Assembly (NCBI RefSeq): GCF_902686445.1 | Contig: NC_062214.1 | Coordinates: 90,996,738 to 91,060,737 of the forward strand | Source: Sciurus carolinensis | Lineage: Eukaryota; Chordata; Mammalia; Rodentia; Sciuridae | DNA length: 64,000 bases | Reading direction: 5' to 3' | Shown here: one piece after another, positions 48,006-59,666 of the stretch | Layout of the letters: each line of letters starts with the position of its first letter | Numbering within the stretch: the first letter of the stretch is position 1 | The notes under the pieces: model-generated | The model's input: only the letters and a program-made list of their open reading frames with translations | Databases searched by the model: none | What the model was told of the DNA's origin: nothing | Position numbers and translations under genes: made by a program

Positions 48006-48222
48006 AAGGGCCTGCAAACTATAGCTAGTAGACGAAGTCTGGCCTTCCACCTGTTTTTGTGAACCAGGGACATAAATATACTCATTTGTTTATGTGTTAA
48101 CTGTGACTGCTTTCACATTGCAAGGACAGAGTTGAATAGCACAGACCTTGTGGCTCAAAAAGCCTAAAATATGTACTGTCTGACCCCTTACAGAAAAAGT
48201 TTGCTGATCCCTGCTTTAAGTT
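48006..48222. mobile_element. hAT-type non-autonomous DNA transposon
   Basis: Imperfect terminal inverted repeats: left 'agggcctgcaaactat', right 'aaagtttgctgatccct'. Inner text 'ctggccttccacctgttttt' and 'gcctaaaatatgtactgtct' matches a common mammalian MER element; exact name not recalled. Confidence 0.65.
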
Positions 48223-48387
48223 GCAGAGAAGATTTAGTTTTGGGCAAGCTAGCTATTCCATAGAATATTTTGGAATATATAAAAGCAAATCACTATTGGT
48301 AGCTTGATTGAAACTTTATGGAGCTAAGCAATTGGAATTTCCATGGATCCATGATTTGTGAGCTGGTTAATAATAGGAGCATGAGTC

Positions 48388-48556
48388 AGGCACAGTGGTG
48401 CATACCTGTAAGCTACTCACGAGGCTGAGGGAGGAGGATTTCAAGTTTGAGGATAGGAAGCAACTTAGTGAGACTGTAACCAAAAAACAAGTCAGGGGGA
48501 AAGGACACAGCTTGTGGTAGAGTACCCCTAGGTTGAATTCCTAGTACCACTAAAAC
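48388..48556 (+). mobile_element. B1-ID dimeric SINE
   Basis: Sense B1 half 'gcacagtggtgcatacctgt', ID half 'acagcttgtggtagagtacc'. Confidence 0.8.
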
Positions 48557-48559
48557 ATA

Positions 48560-50718
48560 TAAAACACCCAGGAATATAAAAGACAGTCTTACATAGAATT
48601 AATAAATTAGTGATATCAGAAGATCAGTTTCTTTTTAGCCTATTTCCTTGATTGAGAAAACTGGACTAGATAATCTTCAAGGTGTGATTTACTTCTGTGG
48701 TTTCAATGTTAGCTCAAATGTTAACTCATAAAACAAAATGTTTTATTCTGAAATTTTGTTACTTAATAAAACAAACTCAGTGCTAGCACCCTAAAACTTT
48801 CCTTTGTAAATTAAGGCTAAATATTGCTTTTGAATTTGGGAAGCTTAAAAAAAATAAAAAATGGGTATTTATTTTTTTAAAAAATTAGCCTGTGCTTTAT
48901 TTAAAAATATTTTAATACATTATGCATCTGTGACATTATTGTTTGTATTTTTATTCCTTTCTATGTTATATGAAAGACTAGCAACACATGTAATTTGGGC
49001 AATTTTTCAGATTTTTTTTTTATGTTCAGTAAAACTGAAAATTAAACATTTTTTAATCTTAATAATTCTTGCTAAAACATGGAAGGCAGTAAAACCATAT
49101 ATTTTTTTCCATTCTGAGTAATTTTGCTATCTCTCATATATATATATATATATATAATATATAATAGTTGCTTCACAATATTAGCTCCCTCTTAGAATTT
49201 TCTGTGTCTGATATTGAAGTTCTAAGAGTTAACGGATGCCGATACAGTAATTCAAAAATAATATTGTACATTCAATATTGTGTTAGTTTATTTTCTCTCT
49301 GGACATTAATGTGATTAAGTAGTCATCTTTCTAAACTTTCCCATCTAGTCTTGTAACAAACATAATTTTTGTCATAAATATTTTACTGGGTACCTTAAAG
49401 TGAATTCCTAATAAATAAACATAGTATATCATATTATAGTATTATATAGTAGTCAAAGAGATGAACATTTACTACATATAGTAATTTGGATGAATGTTAG
49501 CAATATTATATTGAATGAGAAGATTATGCCAAAAAGATTATATAAAATGATACTTTTTTTTAGAAAGGAAAAAGCAACTAAAAGTAAACACTATTCATCT
49601 TAGAAGTACATAAAAATAAAATTCAAAACAGTAAAAGCAAGAGAATGACGAACCTAGGCTCAGGGTGAAAAAAATTAGGAGTAGATAGGAAGAGTTGGAG
49701 AAGAAACAGATAAATACAGTTTATTGTCAGTTTTCTAGTTATTATGTTCTCAAGTATTATAAATAAATATATAAGTATGAAAGTGGGCCATGTATGAACC
49801 AATGATGAGAGTAGATAAGGAACCAAGGATTATAATTAATCAAATTCATATACCTGAGATTAAAGACAAAGGCGTTTAAGAATTGGTCATTTGTACATAT
49901 TTATTTAAAGCTAATCTTAGCATATGAGTTAGTTGCTCTTGTGTTCAAATATATTAACATTTTGATGTCTAATGTAAAGATTTTAACTTTAAAAATGCCC
50001 ATTGGCAAAACTAATGGTATTATATTTAGCAACCATTATGATGCCACTTGGTACTTTTATATAGGTATCATGTTATAGTAAATCTCACATATTCTTGTTT
50101 GTGAAACTTTGCTTCCTCTATATAGGAGTTTCACAACCTGCAGTAGATATGCATATAACATAGTCAGTGAGAGTGTCCCTTATATTAATGAAACCTGAAG
50201 GGTGATGCTTATATCTCCTTGTTTAAGTTTACTTGCCCTTCCGTATTCATTTTTTGGTAATGTTTCATTGCAGATGTGGAGACATTTTGTGCAGTCTTAA
50301 CTATTGCAATGACAATGTTAACTTAGATGAAATCCTGTTTCAAGTAGGTCTTATCAGCAGTGTCCTAAGTGCACAGTTCCTGATCTGGTTTAATACTGCA
50401 GAGCCTTTTAAGTTAAGCATTTTGAGAGCAGCTTCTACCTTTCTTTTTCTTGTGGCAGCGTGTTGCTAAAGCGCTTTTAGAGATACTGGTACATCAATAG
50501 GGCTTTTCCTTTATTTTCTTACATTGCTCTAGTTTTTGTTTATTTGTTGTTTTTTACCAAAGCATTTTGCTCAGATTCATTTAATGCATGCAAATATTCA
50601 AACATGAGTATATCCATTTTTCACCAGTTGGTATGGTAGCAGCACTCAACACTCATCTAGTTTCAGAATGTATGCTTTACTTGATTGCCATTGATGCATG
50701 TTTGTTGTTTGTTTATAG
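48560..50718. other. Intronic sequence before exon 18
   Basis: Contains an (AT)n run at about 49134-49160. No repeat family recognised. A frame at 50233-50469 looks like chance. Confidence 0.45.
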
Positions 50719-50987
50719 GTCCTATGCATAGTCAGTTGGAATCCCTGAGTGACTCTTGGGCTCGCCTGAAACATAGCAGAGACTGGTTGTACAACTCCTC
50801 TTACTCCTTCGAGTCTGATTTTGACCTTACTAAGTCTTTTGGAGTTCACACATTGATTGAAAATGTTGTAAGCTTTGTGAGTGGAGATGTGGGGAATGCC
50901 CCAGGTTTTAAAGAGCCAGAGGAAAGTATGTCTACAAGTCCTCAGGCCTCCATCATTGCAATGGAACAACAGCAATTAAGGGCAGAA
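50719..50987 (+). CDS. HERC1: HERC1 exon 18: helical region
   Basis: Phase 1 to 0. GPMHSQLESLSDSWARLKHS, then SSYSFESDFDLTKS, a helical IENVVSFVSGDVG, and a Ser-rich PEESMSTSPQAS; ends QQQLRAE, donor GAA|GTAAGT. Confidence 0.95.
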
Positions 50988-51106
50988 GTAAGTCTTTGAT
51001 ATTTACTCCTCACAAGAGACTGGAAACTTCCTGGACCACCAAGTGTCCACTTTTAGGACAAAGTTTTTTCTTCTGTTTCTACCTGTCCCTTTCATTCACC
51101 TGAGAC

Positions 51107-51291
51107 TTTTTTTTTTAAAGTACTGGGGATTGAACCTAGAGGCACTGTACTACTAAGCTACATCCCCACCCTTTTTATTGTTTATTTTAAGATAGAGTCT
51201 TGTGAAGTTTCTGAGGTTGGTCTCAACCTTGTGATTCTTTTACCTCAGCCTCCCAAGTTGTTGGGATTATAAGCATGCCCCATCATGCCCG
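51107..51291 (-). mobile_element. B1-ID dimeric SINE
   Basis: Antisense ID half (tactggggattgaacctaga) and B1 half (gttgggattataagcatgcc), just after exon 18. Confidence 0.85.
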
Positions 51292-51924
51292 ATGTCTCAT
51301 CTGAGCCTTTTGGCATCCTTTCTTAACTAAAAAAACCGATATTTTCTTTGAACTGGACAAAAGTACATTTTTAAGTTGTCATCTCCTAGAATAACATACT
51401 CTAATCAGAAGTCTTCACTCATTTCCTAGAAACTAGGCTGAAATTGGCGCGTGACCATAGGGATCTACCACTCAGAGCTTCCATTTTTGACCCATTTGTT
51501 CCCATTTAAACTAGACCTCTAGTTTATATTAGAACCCCATAATAATTGTTACAGGTAAGACCCACTGATAACTGGTAAAATTAGTGAGGAAAACTTGAAG
51601 GAGATGCAGAAAATTTGCATAGATACGAAGTACCCCCTCACACAAATATTTATTAATTATTGTGATTTTTTTTTAATCAAGCAATCACTATTACCATTTG
51701 GTACAATTTATTTACATATTCTTGTAAGCATAGTTACAGACTTTGCAATAATTATGTACTTCTTTTATATCTGAAAATTTTTTTCATGATTCTTTTTTTT
51801 TAATTATTCTTACTAAGTACACATCAGTTGCATTTGGGAAACAGGAAAAATGTGAACATTTCAGAGTAATCTTAGTAAAGTAACATGTGGTATTGAAAAT
51901 TTTTTATTATCTTTTTTTTACAGT

Positions 51925-52188
51925 GATAATATTATTAAAAATTTTTTTCATACGTGTATATAGGGTAATAATATCTGTCTCATTCTACCTTCCTTCTCAT
52001 CCCCACTGCTCCACCCCCCTCCTCCTTCCCTCTGCATAATCCAAAATACCTTCATTCTTCCCCACCCACCTCCCACTATGGATCAGCATCCACTTATCAG
52101 AGAAAACATTTGGTGTTTGTTTTTTTGGGATTGGCTTATTTCACTTAGCATGACATTCTCTAGTTCTATCCACTTACCTGCAAATGCC
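51925..52188 (-). mobile_element. L1 3'-end fragment, antisense
   Basis: 'tagggtaataatatctgtct' to 'ttcacttagcatgacattct', same family as 12113-12450. Confidence 0.82.
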
Positions 52189-52391
52189 AAGTGGTTTTGA
52201 CTTATCCACAGATTCTTTGATATTCCTTCCTCTAGAAGATAGAGATTAATTCCCCCAACCTCACTGCTTGAGGGTAGGCTGAATTTAGTGATTCTTTTCT
52301 AATAAAAAATCTGGAAAGAGAAAAAAATAACTTTACATTGCAGCAACCAGGAATATATCACCTTAACTAAGTAATCAAGATTAACATCTCC

Positions 52392-52600
52392 AAGCCGAAT
52401 GTGGTGGCACACACCTATCATCCCTAAGACTCAGGAGACTGAGGGAGAAGGATTACAAGTTTGAGGTCAGCCTCAGCAACTTTGTGAGGCCTTTAAGCTA
52501 CTTATTAAGAACCTATCTCATGATAAAAAATAAAAAGGTCTGGGAATGTGGCTCAATGGTTAAGCACCCCTTGCTTCAATCCCCAGTATAAAAAAATTTA
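52392..52600 (+). mobile_element. B1-ID dimeric SINE, near full length
   Basis: Sense B1 half 'aatgtggtggcacacaccta', linker, ID half 'atgtggctcaatggttaagc', A-rich tail. Confidence 0.85.
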
Positions 52601-52616
52601 AAAATAAGCAAAAAAG

Positions 52617-52668
52617 AACTGGGGATGTAGCTCAGTGGTAGAGCACCCACTCTCCATCCCCTCCCCAA
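52617..52668 (+). mobile_element. ID monomer fragment in tandem with the preceding SINE
   Basis: 'aactggggatgtagctcagtggtagagcaccc' then an unrelated C-rich end; a second ID start directly behind the dimer tail. Confidence 0.7.
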
Positions 52669-53673
52669 ATATTACTAACACCAGAAATAAGTCGGATTGC
52701 TCTCATGTACCCTTGGTATAAAATGAGAACATTTTAACTCTGTGGTTTTCTTGCCCCAAATCCCTAACTCTAGTCTAATCATGAAGGGAAAATGAGGGAA
52801 ACCTAAATTTAGGGTTATCCTAGAAGATATAGGAATAGTACTTCAAAACTGTCAAGGTCATGAAAAATAAGGTAATAAGGAAAGACTGTCACAGACTAAT
52901 GGAGTTTTAAGAGGATATGACAACCAGGTACAATGTGGTATTCAAGATTGGATCCTGGAACAGAAAAGTAATCTTGGGGGAAACTGAAATCTAAATAAAG
53001 CCTGTGCTTTAATTAATAGTATTATACCAATATTAATTTTGAAGTTTTGGTAAATGTACCATGTAGAGTATTAGAAATAGGGGGATCAAGGGTAAGAATA
53101 TACAGGAATTCTGTGTACCATTCTTACAACTCTTCTGCAAATCTAAAATTATGTCAAAATAGAGTTTTAAATTTTGTTTTAAGAAGTAATATGAACTGAT
53201 TGGCTACTGTGGTAGACAGTCCAGTAGAATGTAGAAAAGATAGAGGCAGAAGTTCAAGAGAACCACAGAGAAATCATTCAGAAATACTTCTAATTCTTGA
53301 CTAAGGAAATAGCCACTCTGTGTAACCTTGTTAATATCTCCTTTACTTATTCTAATAATACTACCTTATAATTTTGAAACCTTCACATATATCTCCTGGG
53401 TTTAATCCCTGCACCAAAACAACCAACCACCCCAATCTACAACTCTTGCTATTGTATCTTGTAGTCTCTTTTATACTGAAGTGTGTTTATAGAGTTTTTA
53501 GAGCTATCTTGATTAAACAAACAAACAAAAAAACGGTAATAATAAATGTTTTATATCATTTCTAGGAAATGTCACAGACTTTTCTTTGTGCTAAATAATA
53601 TGTTGTATTTGGCAAACAATTCTTTTATGTATGAATTCAAGGAAGATCTCTAAAATATATTCTTTTCCTCAAG
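52669..53673. other. Intronic sequence before exon 19
   Basis: A decayed ID end (ctcctgggtttaatccctgc) may lie at 53390-53430; otherwise nothing recognised. Confidence 0.45.
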
Positions 53674-53889
53674 CTTCGTTTGGAGGCACTTCACCAGATC
53701 CTTGTTCTGTTGTCTGGGATGGAGGAAAAAGGTAGCATCTCGCTGGTAGGAAGCAGGTCGAATTCAGGCTTTCAGTCGTCCACACTGCTCACATCTGTGA
53801 GATTACAGTTTCTAGCAGGTTGTTTTGGTTTAGGCACTGTTGGACACACAGGAACCAAAGGGGAGAGTGGCCGCTTGCATCACTATCAG
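53674..53889 (+). CDS. HERC1: HERC1 exon 19: helical region
   Basis: Phase 0, 72 codons. LRLEALHQILVLLSGMEEKG, then SVRLQFLAGCFGLGTVG, ending GRLHHYQ, donor CAG|GTAGGT. Symmetrical exon. Confidence 0.95.
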
Positions 53890-54335
53890 GTAGGTGATCC
53901 TTTATAATGTATTCAGATTTTAACTGTCTTTTTATAAAGTCAGTTTAATAATATGAAACTTTGTGGTATTTATGATTGAGATTTTAAAAATATATTGTAA
54001 ATTACTGTTTAAGATATCGCATTGGTTTAAATTTCCTAAGTAGTGTGTTTGGAATTAGGTGAGTCATATTACTCTTATACTTTGGGGTTCTTTGCCAGCT
54101 CAGTTTCATTAAACTTTAACAGATTGGATGGAACTAGATCTAAGTTGAGCTAGGAATTACAGTTTGGGAAGATGGGTTTCAATTTCAATAGTTTACATTT
54201 TAGTTTGATTATTTTACCTGGTTTTCCTGATTCCTTTTATAGTTTTTTAAAAATTTTATCTTTATGTCATATTTAGAGGGGGAAATTGCTTTGTGAGAAA
54301 GAAGAATTATACAGAATCAAGAATTAGCAGGCATT

Positions 54336-54522
54336 GCCAGTTGTAGTGGCACATGCCTAAATTCCAGTGACTCAGGAGGCTGAGCCAAGAGGATCACAAG
54401 TTTGAGGCCAGCCTCCGCAACTTAACATGGACCTAAGCAAAAATAAAAAGGACTGGGGGTATGGCTCAGTGGTTAAGTGCCCCTGATTTCAATCCTTGGT
54501 ACTCTTTCCCCCCACAAGAAAA
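54336..54522 (+). mobile_element. B1-ID dimeric SINE with TSD
   Basis: TSD gaattagca(g/a)gcatt before 54336 and after 54522. Sense B1 half, linker, ID half. Confidence 0.88.
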
Positions 54523-54553
54523 AAGAATTAGCAAGCATTTAAAATTAGCTTTA

Positions 54554-54690
54554 GGGCTGGGATTGTGGCTCAGTGGTAGAGTGCTTGCCTAGCATGTGTG
54601 AAGCTCTGGGTTCAATTCTCAGCACCACATATAAATAAAATAAGTAAAATAAAGCTCCATCAACAACTAAAAAAATTTTTTAATAAAGAA
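54554..54690 (+). mobile_element. ID-type SINE
   Basis: Sense 'agggctgggattgtggctca', B box 'gggttcaattctcagcacc', tail 'aaaataaagctccatcaaca'. Ends 168 bases before exon 20. Confidence 0.88.
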
Positions 54691-54857
54691 CTTGCTCTTA
54701 AAAAAATAAAATTAGATTCATTATAAACCTTTCATATGCTGAAATATATGAAACCACTGTAGGGCCCTAGCATAGACTAGGAAAAAAATGTTATTACTTT
54801 TTGATGCAAAAAGGTGTTTTTGTGAATATAAAGCATGAATCTTTATGTGTAATTCAG

Positions 54858-54978
54858 GATGGGATCAGAGCAGCTAAGAGAAATATTCAGATTGAAATCC
54901 AGGTGGCTGTGCATAAGATTTATCAACAGTTGTCTGCTACCCTGGAGAGAGCCTTGCAAGCAAATAAGCATCACATTG
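54858..54978 (+). CDS. HERC1: HERC1 exon 20: helical region
   Basis: Phase 0 to 1. DGIRAAKRNIQIEIQVAVHK to ANKHHI plus G, donor TTG|GTGAGT. The peptide looks like two amphipathic helices. Confidence 0.95.
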
Positions 54979-55190
54979 GTGAGTAACTGTCCCTTTCAAT
55001 TATAAGATGCAAAGGTACATTTTGGCCTGAGGTATGGTAGGTAGTCATGGTTTGTATTTTATGTTTAACATTAGTAGGCTGACATTAAAAAATAAATATT
55101 TGAAAATGTAGTAGTATTTTATATTACTATTTGCATTTTAGAAAAAAAATATTTTAGTAAATGCTTTGTTTACTTCAAAGGAAATTCTCA

Positions 55191-55197
55191 ACTCTCT

Positions 55198-55237
<40 letters not shown>
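55191..55237. repeat. (CT)n microsatellite forming the polypyrimidine tract of exon 21
   Basis: About 20 CT units run directly into ttttag|exon 21; there is no other pyrimidine tract close to this acceptor. Confidence 0.9.
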
Positions 55238-55241
<4 letters not shown>

Positions 55242-55243
55242 AG

Positions 55244-55481
55244 AAGCCCAGCAGCGTCTCCTTTTAGTTACAGTTTTTGCCCTGAGTGTTCATTATCAAC
55301 CAGTGGATGTTTCTTTGGCAATTTCTACTGGTTTGCTAAATGTATTATCACAGTTATGTGGCACAGACACCATGTTAGGACAGCCCTTGCAGTTGTTGCC
55401 GAAGACAGGTGTTTCCCAGCTTAGCACAGCTTTGAAAGTGGCCAGTACAAGGTTGCTCCAAATTCTAGCCATCACTACAGG
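55244..55481 (+). CDS. HERC1: HERC1 exon 21: helical region
   Basis: Phase 1 to 2. EAQQRLLLVTVFALSVHYQP to RLLQILAITT plus GG, donor GGG|GTAAGT. Its polypyrimidine tract is a (CT)n microsatellite that ends six bases before the exon. The ATG at 55303 is internal. Confidence 0.95.
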
Positions 55482-55597
55482 GTAAGTATTAAAATGTCTT
55501 GGTAGTATTATATGGAGCTGTGTCTTTCTACATTTTTCACAGTGTTTACCACTCTGTGTTCTTCTTACTACTTATATTTTCTTTTTATTCCTCTTAG

Positions 55598-55791
55598 GAC
55601 CTATGCTGATAAACTAAGCCCCAAGGTAGTTCAATCCTTGTTGGATCTACTCTGTAGTCAGTTGAAGAACTTGTTGTCCCAAACTGGTGTACTACTTATG
55701 GCCTCTTTTGGAGAAGGGGAAGGAGAAGAGGGTGAAGAAGAAGAAAAAAAAGTTGATTCCAGTGGAGAAACTGAGAAGAAAGATTTCAGAG
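55598..55791 (+). CDS. HERC1: HERC1 exon 22: helical, then acidic
   Basis: Phase 2 to 1. GTYADKLSPKVVQSLLDLL to LLMASF, then an acidic/basic tract GEGEGEEGEEEEKKV and SSGETEKKDFR. The preceding intron is 116 bases. Donor GAG|GTATTA is weak on the intron side. Confidence 0.94.
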
Positions 55792-56350
55792 GTATTATAA
55801 ACCTTTTTCTCTGTCATTATTTACAAGCATTAATTGAATCTTCATTGTGTGTGTGTGATAAGAATGTAGACTTCCTTCCATTGTGGGGAATGAAAGGATT
55901 TTTATTTGTTCATTTATAAACCCATTTTCTCTCCAAATATGATTGATTAAGATGAGCTTCTGATTGAACTTCCTGTGCTTAGACTCTGTTCACTCTGATG
56001 TTGCAGCCTACTGCCCTTATACTAGGTTTAGCTTTTCATTGACTGTCAGGACTCTAGTACCTAGATTTTTAGTGACCAATTTCCCCCAGGTTATGTACTG
56101 CCTAGTGGGAGGTGGTACAGGATTGGGGGTGGGAGGGGTAGACTCAGATTTTTTTTATCCTTTGACCCTGACACACTGTCTCTCATCAGTCTTAGCCTAA
56201 GTAGTCCTTTGGGATTAGGGGTTTGATATTGGATCCTGGGTTATAATTAGAGGAGATTGTTTTCCTCCTAGATTTTCTCTTCTCTAGTCACTAACAGAAT
56301 TCTTCAACTTATTTGATTGCTGACATATCATTTACTTATAGTTTCATAGT
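55792..56350. other. Intronic sequence after exon 22
   Basis: No repeat or exon recognised; the open frame 55512-55919 only runs through exon 22. Confidence 0.5.
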
Positions 56351-56363
56351 AAACACTATTTTT

Positions 56364-56566
56364 TTTTTGTACTGGGGATTGAACTTGGAGACACTTGACC
56401 ACTGAAGCACATCCCCAGCCCTAATATTTGTATTTTATTTAGAGATAGGATCTCACTGAGTTGCTTAGCACTTCATTTTTGCTGAGGCTGGCTTTGAACT
56501 CAAGATCCTCCTGCCTCAGGCTCCCAAACTGCTGGGATTACAGCTGTGTGCCACCATGCCTGGCAC
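56364..56566 (-). mobile_element. B1-ID dimeric SINE with 13-base TSD
   Basis: Antisense; TSD aaacactattttt at 56351-56363 and 56567-56579. Near full length. Confidence 0.92.
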
Positions 56567-56726
56567 AAACACTATTTTTAGAAGAACTTATTCTCTTAAT
56601 CATCAGAATGATGAAATGCATCATTTATATAACTAAAGGAATAAAGGTCTAAAATTGGTCATTTATTCAAAAATGATTGTGAACCTACCATGTCTCATTA
56701 CCACTCTGGGAGTCCTTAAAATCCTT

Positions 56727-56922
56727 TTTTTTTTTTAAGCTGTACTAGGGATTGAACGCAGGGCCTCAAACATACTAGGAAAGTGCTCTACCATGGAGCT
56801 ACAGCCCCAGCCCTTATTTTATTTTGAGACAGGATCTTGCTATGCGAACTTGTGATCTTCCTGCCTCAGCCTCCTGAGTACCTAGGATTACAGGTGTGTG
56901 ATACTGCTCCTGGCTTCCTTAA
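56727..56922 (-). mobile_element. ID/B1 composite SINE
   Basis: Antisense ID half 'tactagggattgaacgcagg' to 'cagccccagcccttatttta', then a shortened B1 half to 'atactgctcctggc'. Confidence 0.8.
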
Positions 56923-58987
56923 AGTCCTTAGATTAGATGAACAGAGGGAAGAAGCAAGTTGGTTAACCATTCTGTGCCCCAATTCTATCCACTGTCAAGT
57001 AAGGTTATTTATAGAACCTCTCTGAAGATTGCTGTAAAGATTAAATAACTTAATACATGTAAAGTAGTGTCTGAGACATAGTGAAAGCTCAATGGATATT
57101 AATATTAATATTGGAATATTATAACAGATAATATAAATTTAATAAAAATGCTATTGAAATCTTTAATATTGTTGTTGGTTTGTGGATGGATAGAAAGAGG
57201 AAATACCTTTGGGATGCAAAATGATAAATACTTATCCCTGCCCTCGTACTATCCAGGATAAGAAGCATGTAAACAGATAATTACAGTGTATTAAAAGATA
57301 CTCAAAAGAAGTATCTAAATCTCAGAAGTCAGAATGTAGGAGGATTTAAAGGTTAAGGACTAGCTTTTCAGTTTCAAATCCTAAACCAGTGTCAAGTTCC
57401 TTTTTTTCTGTTGATATATAGTTACAGTACTTACACAAAGAGCTTAGGCAGACTCACTAGGTATGAGAAAGTGAAAGCAAGGTTTTCCTGCCACCACCTG
57501 CTTTCCTGAGATCCAGTGAGGGATAAAGGGTGTTTAAGGTAGGTTCTCACCAGTCTGTGCTGAGTCCTGCACAAGGAAGAGATTATGCAGTTACTTCTCA
57601 GCCTATAGGGCCTGCATAAAACTGGATCCTTTCGTGTCCAGTAAAGAGAGAAACAGTTCTTTTGAGACTGAATCTTGGCATGTGTAACAGAGTTCATGTT
57701 CATTCTTCTCAGTTATCCTAGAGAGAAGGCCATTGGATCTTTTCTTATTTATGGAGACAGTTGGGAATAAGACTGACTCTAGTCAGCAGGGGCTAGGCAT
57801 TCAGAGGCAGGCTTCCCAGGTATTAATAAACCCCAGTCTTTCTAAATAAAATATTAAAAGGATGGTATATCCTTCATTTCAAATGTAGTATTGATACTGC
57901 AACACAAACTATATCATCAGATTTTATTGACCAGCTTTATATTTAAGGTCTCCAGGCTTATGTTTTATTCCAGAAATACTTGCTGGGTGTAGACCTCATA
58001 CTAGGGATTTTCCCAGGGACCTCTGCTGAGAGAGAACTCTTCATAAAAGAGGTAGCTTTTGAACTGGATCTTGAAGGAATGTGTAGGGACAAGCTTGGAG
58101 TGAGATATGTGGATAACCGGGGCAGGTTAATACTTTGTATTCTTCAAACTAATATAAAAAGTATTCACTTAACATCTGGGTAAAGAGGCAGGGTGCTATG
58201 TGGAGGAAATGTAGAGAAGAAGTTTATAGTTTTTTTCCCTGTAATTGTCCTCAGCACTTTAATCTTGTCATAGTCTTACATACCTACCTGAGCAAAACAA
58301 AATTTCTTCTATTAGTTGGTTGTTTCTTCCCATGAAAGTAGTTTCCTAATCTTCTGTTGTCACCATAGCATACCTCTTGGCAGTAGTCTCCCCTCTATGA
58401 CAAGTAAATTATTAGTGTGTTCTTTAATTCAGCATATCAGAATCTTCCTGAAAGTTTTATATATATATATATATTATGTAGTATATGTATATATGACATA
58501 TTTATATATTCTTCTCTTTATATTGTTATAATTTTCCATGTTATCTGTCCATTGGGGTTGGTCATTCTGGGCAGCTGCCTCAGTGGCACACTTCTGATCC
58601 TGTCTCTGTGTGAGACTTTGACAATCTGAGAAAGTGTGAAAGGTGTTGTGTGGTAAGGGGATGTGGTGTGATACGGGAAGAGAAGATAGTTCTGTGTGAC
58701 TTCGAAGTGCCTAGGGTATAGGGAAACTGAGAGGGGTGACAAAGGAGAGACTTGTGCTGATGCTGTGGAGAAACTGAGAAGATTGGTTGTTTAAGGCAAG
58801 ATTGTGTGAAAGGTCTTGTACATAAGAGTTTGCTCTCAGGCAAACTAGACTGAGGCCTAGGAATGTGTTTCTTTCTAGAATTTGAGAACAGAAAATCTTT
58901 TTTTAAAGATGTGGTTCTTAATTTAGGGAAGGGAATCATGGATTTTTTTGAAAGTGTAATTAAATTTGTAAACTTTCTTCCTAATCA

Positions 58988-58988
<1 letters not shown>
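56923..58988. other. Long intronic stretch, probably ancient repeat in part
   Basis: 57180-57330 and 57960-58190 (agcttttgaactggatcttg) carry wording of an old interspersed repeat I cannot name. An (AT)n run sits at 58460-58475. No exon. Confidence 0.35.

Positions 58989-59053
<65 letters not shown>
58989..59053. repeat. (CA)n microsatellite
   Basis: About 32 CA units with one 'ta' interruption. Creates an open frame of Thr-His repeats that is not a gene. Confidence 0.95.
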
Positions 59054-59056
<3 letters not shown>

Positions 59057-59104
59057 CTTATATAAACTTTTTCATACAAATTTAGGGAATTCACAGATCA
59101 TCAT

Positions 59105-59190
59105 TCTCAAAATTCTATCCAAGAAAAAAAAAAAAAGAAAAAAAAATCCCATTTGTTTACAATTAAAAAAAAAAAAAATTCTATCCAGCA
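59105..59190. repeat. Two poly-A tracts between copies of 'aaattctatcca'
   Basis: 'attctatcca' occurs at 59111 and 59179 with A-runs and a short spacer between, like a TSD around a tiny tail-only insertion. Confidence 0.5.
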
Positions 59191-59510
59191 GAACTATAGA
59201 CTTGGGTAGGGAACCATTGTTTTTCAGAGTACCACTTTTTAAAAAATGGGCAAAACAAGTACATATGCAAATTCTAGCATGCTAATTCTTTTTATACACT
59301 GATGTAAAAGACGTTTCATTTGGCTTTATTTATTTATTTATTTTTCCTCTCCCTATTCTATTCTTTCAATTCTCAAAAATCATTAGCTTACTGAAAAGCT
59401 AGACTGTGAATCAAATTTGTACATAGTACAATCCAATACAGGTTCTGTGAGATAAGATTACTTCCTGATGACTTTTGGTTATAACATAAATTTGTTTCTT
59501 CACTTTTCAG

Positions 59511-59666
59511 CTGCTGTTAGGAAACAACATGCAGCCGAGCTTCATCTAGGGGATTTCTTAGTTTTTCTTCGAAGAGTTGTGTCTTCAAAAGCAATTCAAT
59601 CAAAAATGGCTTCTCCAAAGTGGACAGAGGTGCTTCTAAATATAGCATCTCAGAAGTGTTCTTCAG
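59511..59666 (+). CDS. HERC1: HERC1 exon 23: helical region
   Basis: Phase 1 in and out (156 bases). AAVRKQHAAELHLGDFLVFL to NIASQKCSS plus G; acceptor tcacttttcag, donor CAG|GTATCT. Confidence 0.95.

Noticed and set aside
50274..50345. Possible extra exon (acceptor ttcattgcag, donor CAA|GTAGGT) before exon 18
   Set aside because: Read in the phase left by exon 17 it hits a stop after 17 codons, and the family sequence passes directly from exon 17 to exon 18. A poison exon is conceivable but unsupported.
55161..55424. 87-codon frame with a run of Ser-Leu
   Set aside because: Out of frame with HERC1 exon 21 and made by the (CT)n tract.
58863..59285. 140-codon frame with Thr-His repeats
   Set aside because: Produced by the (CA)n microsatellite and poly-A tracts.
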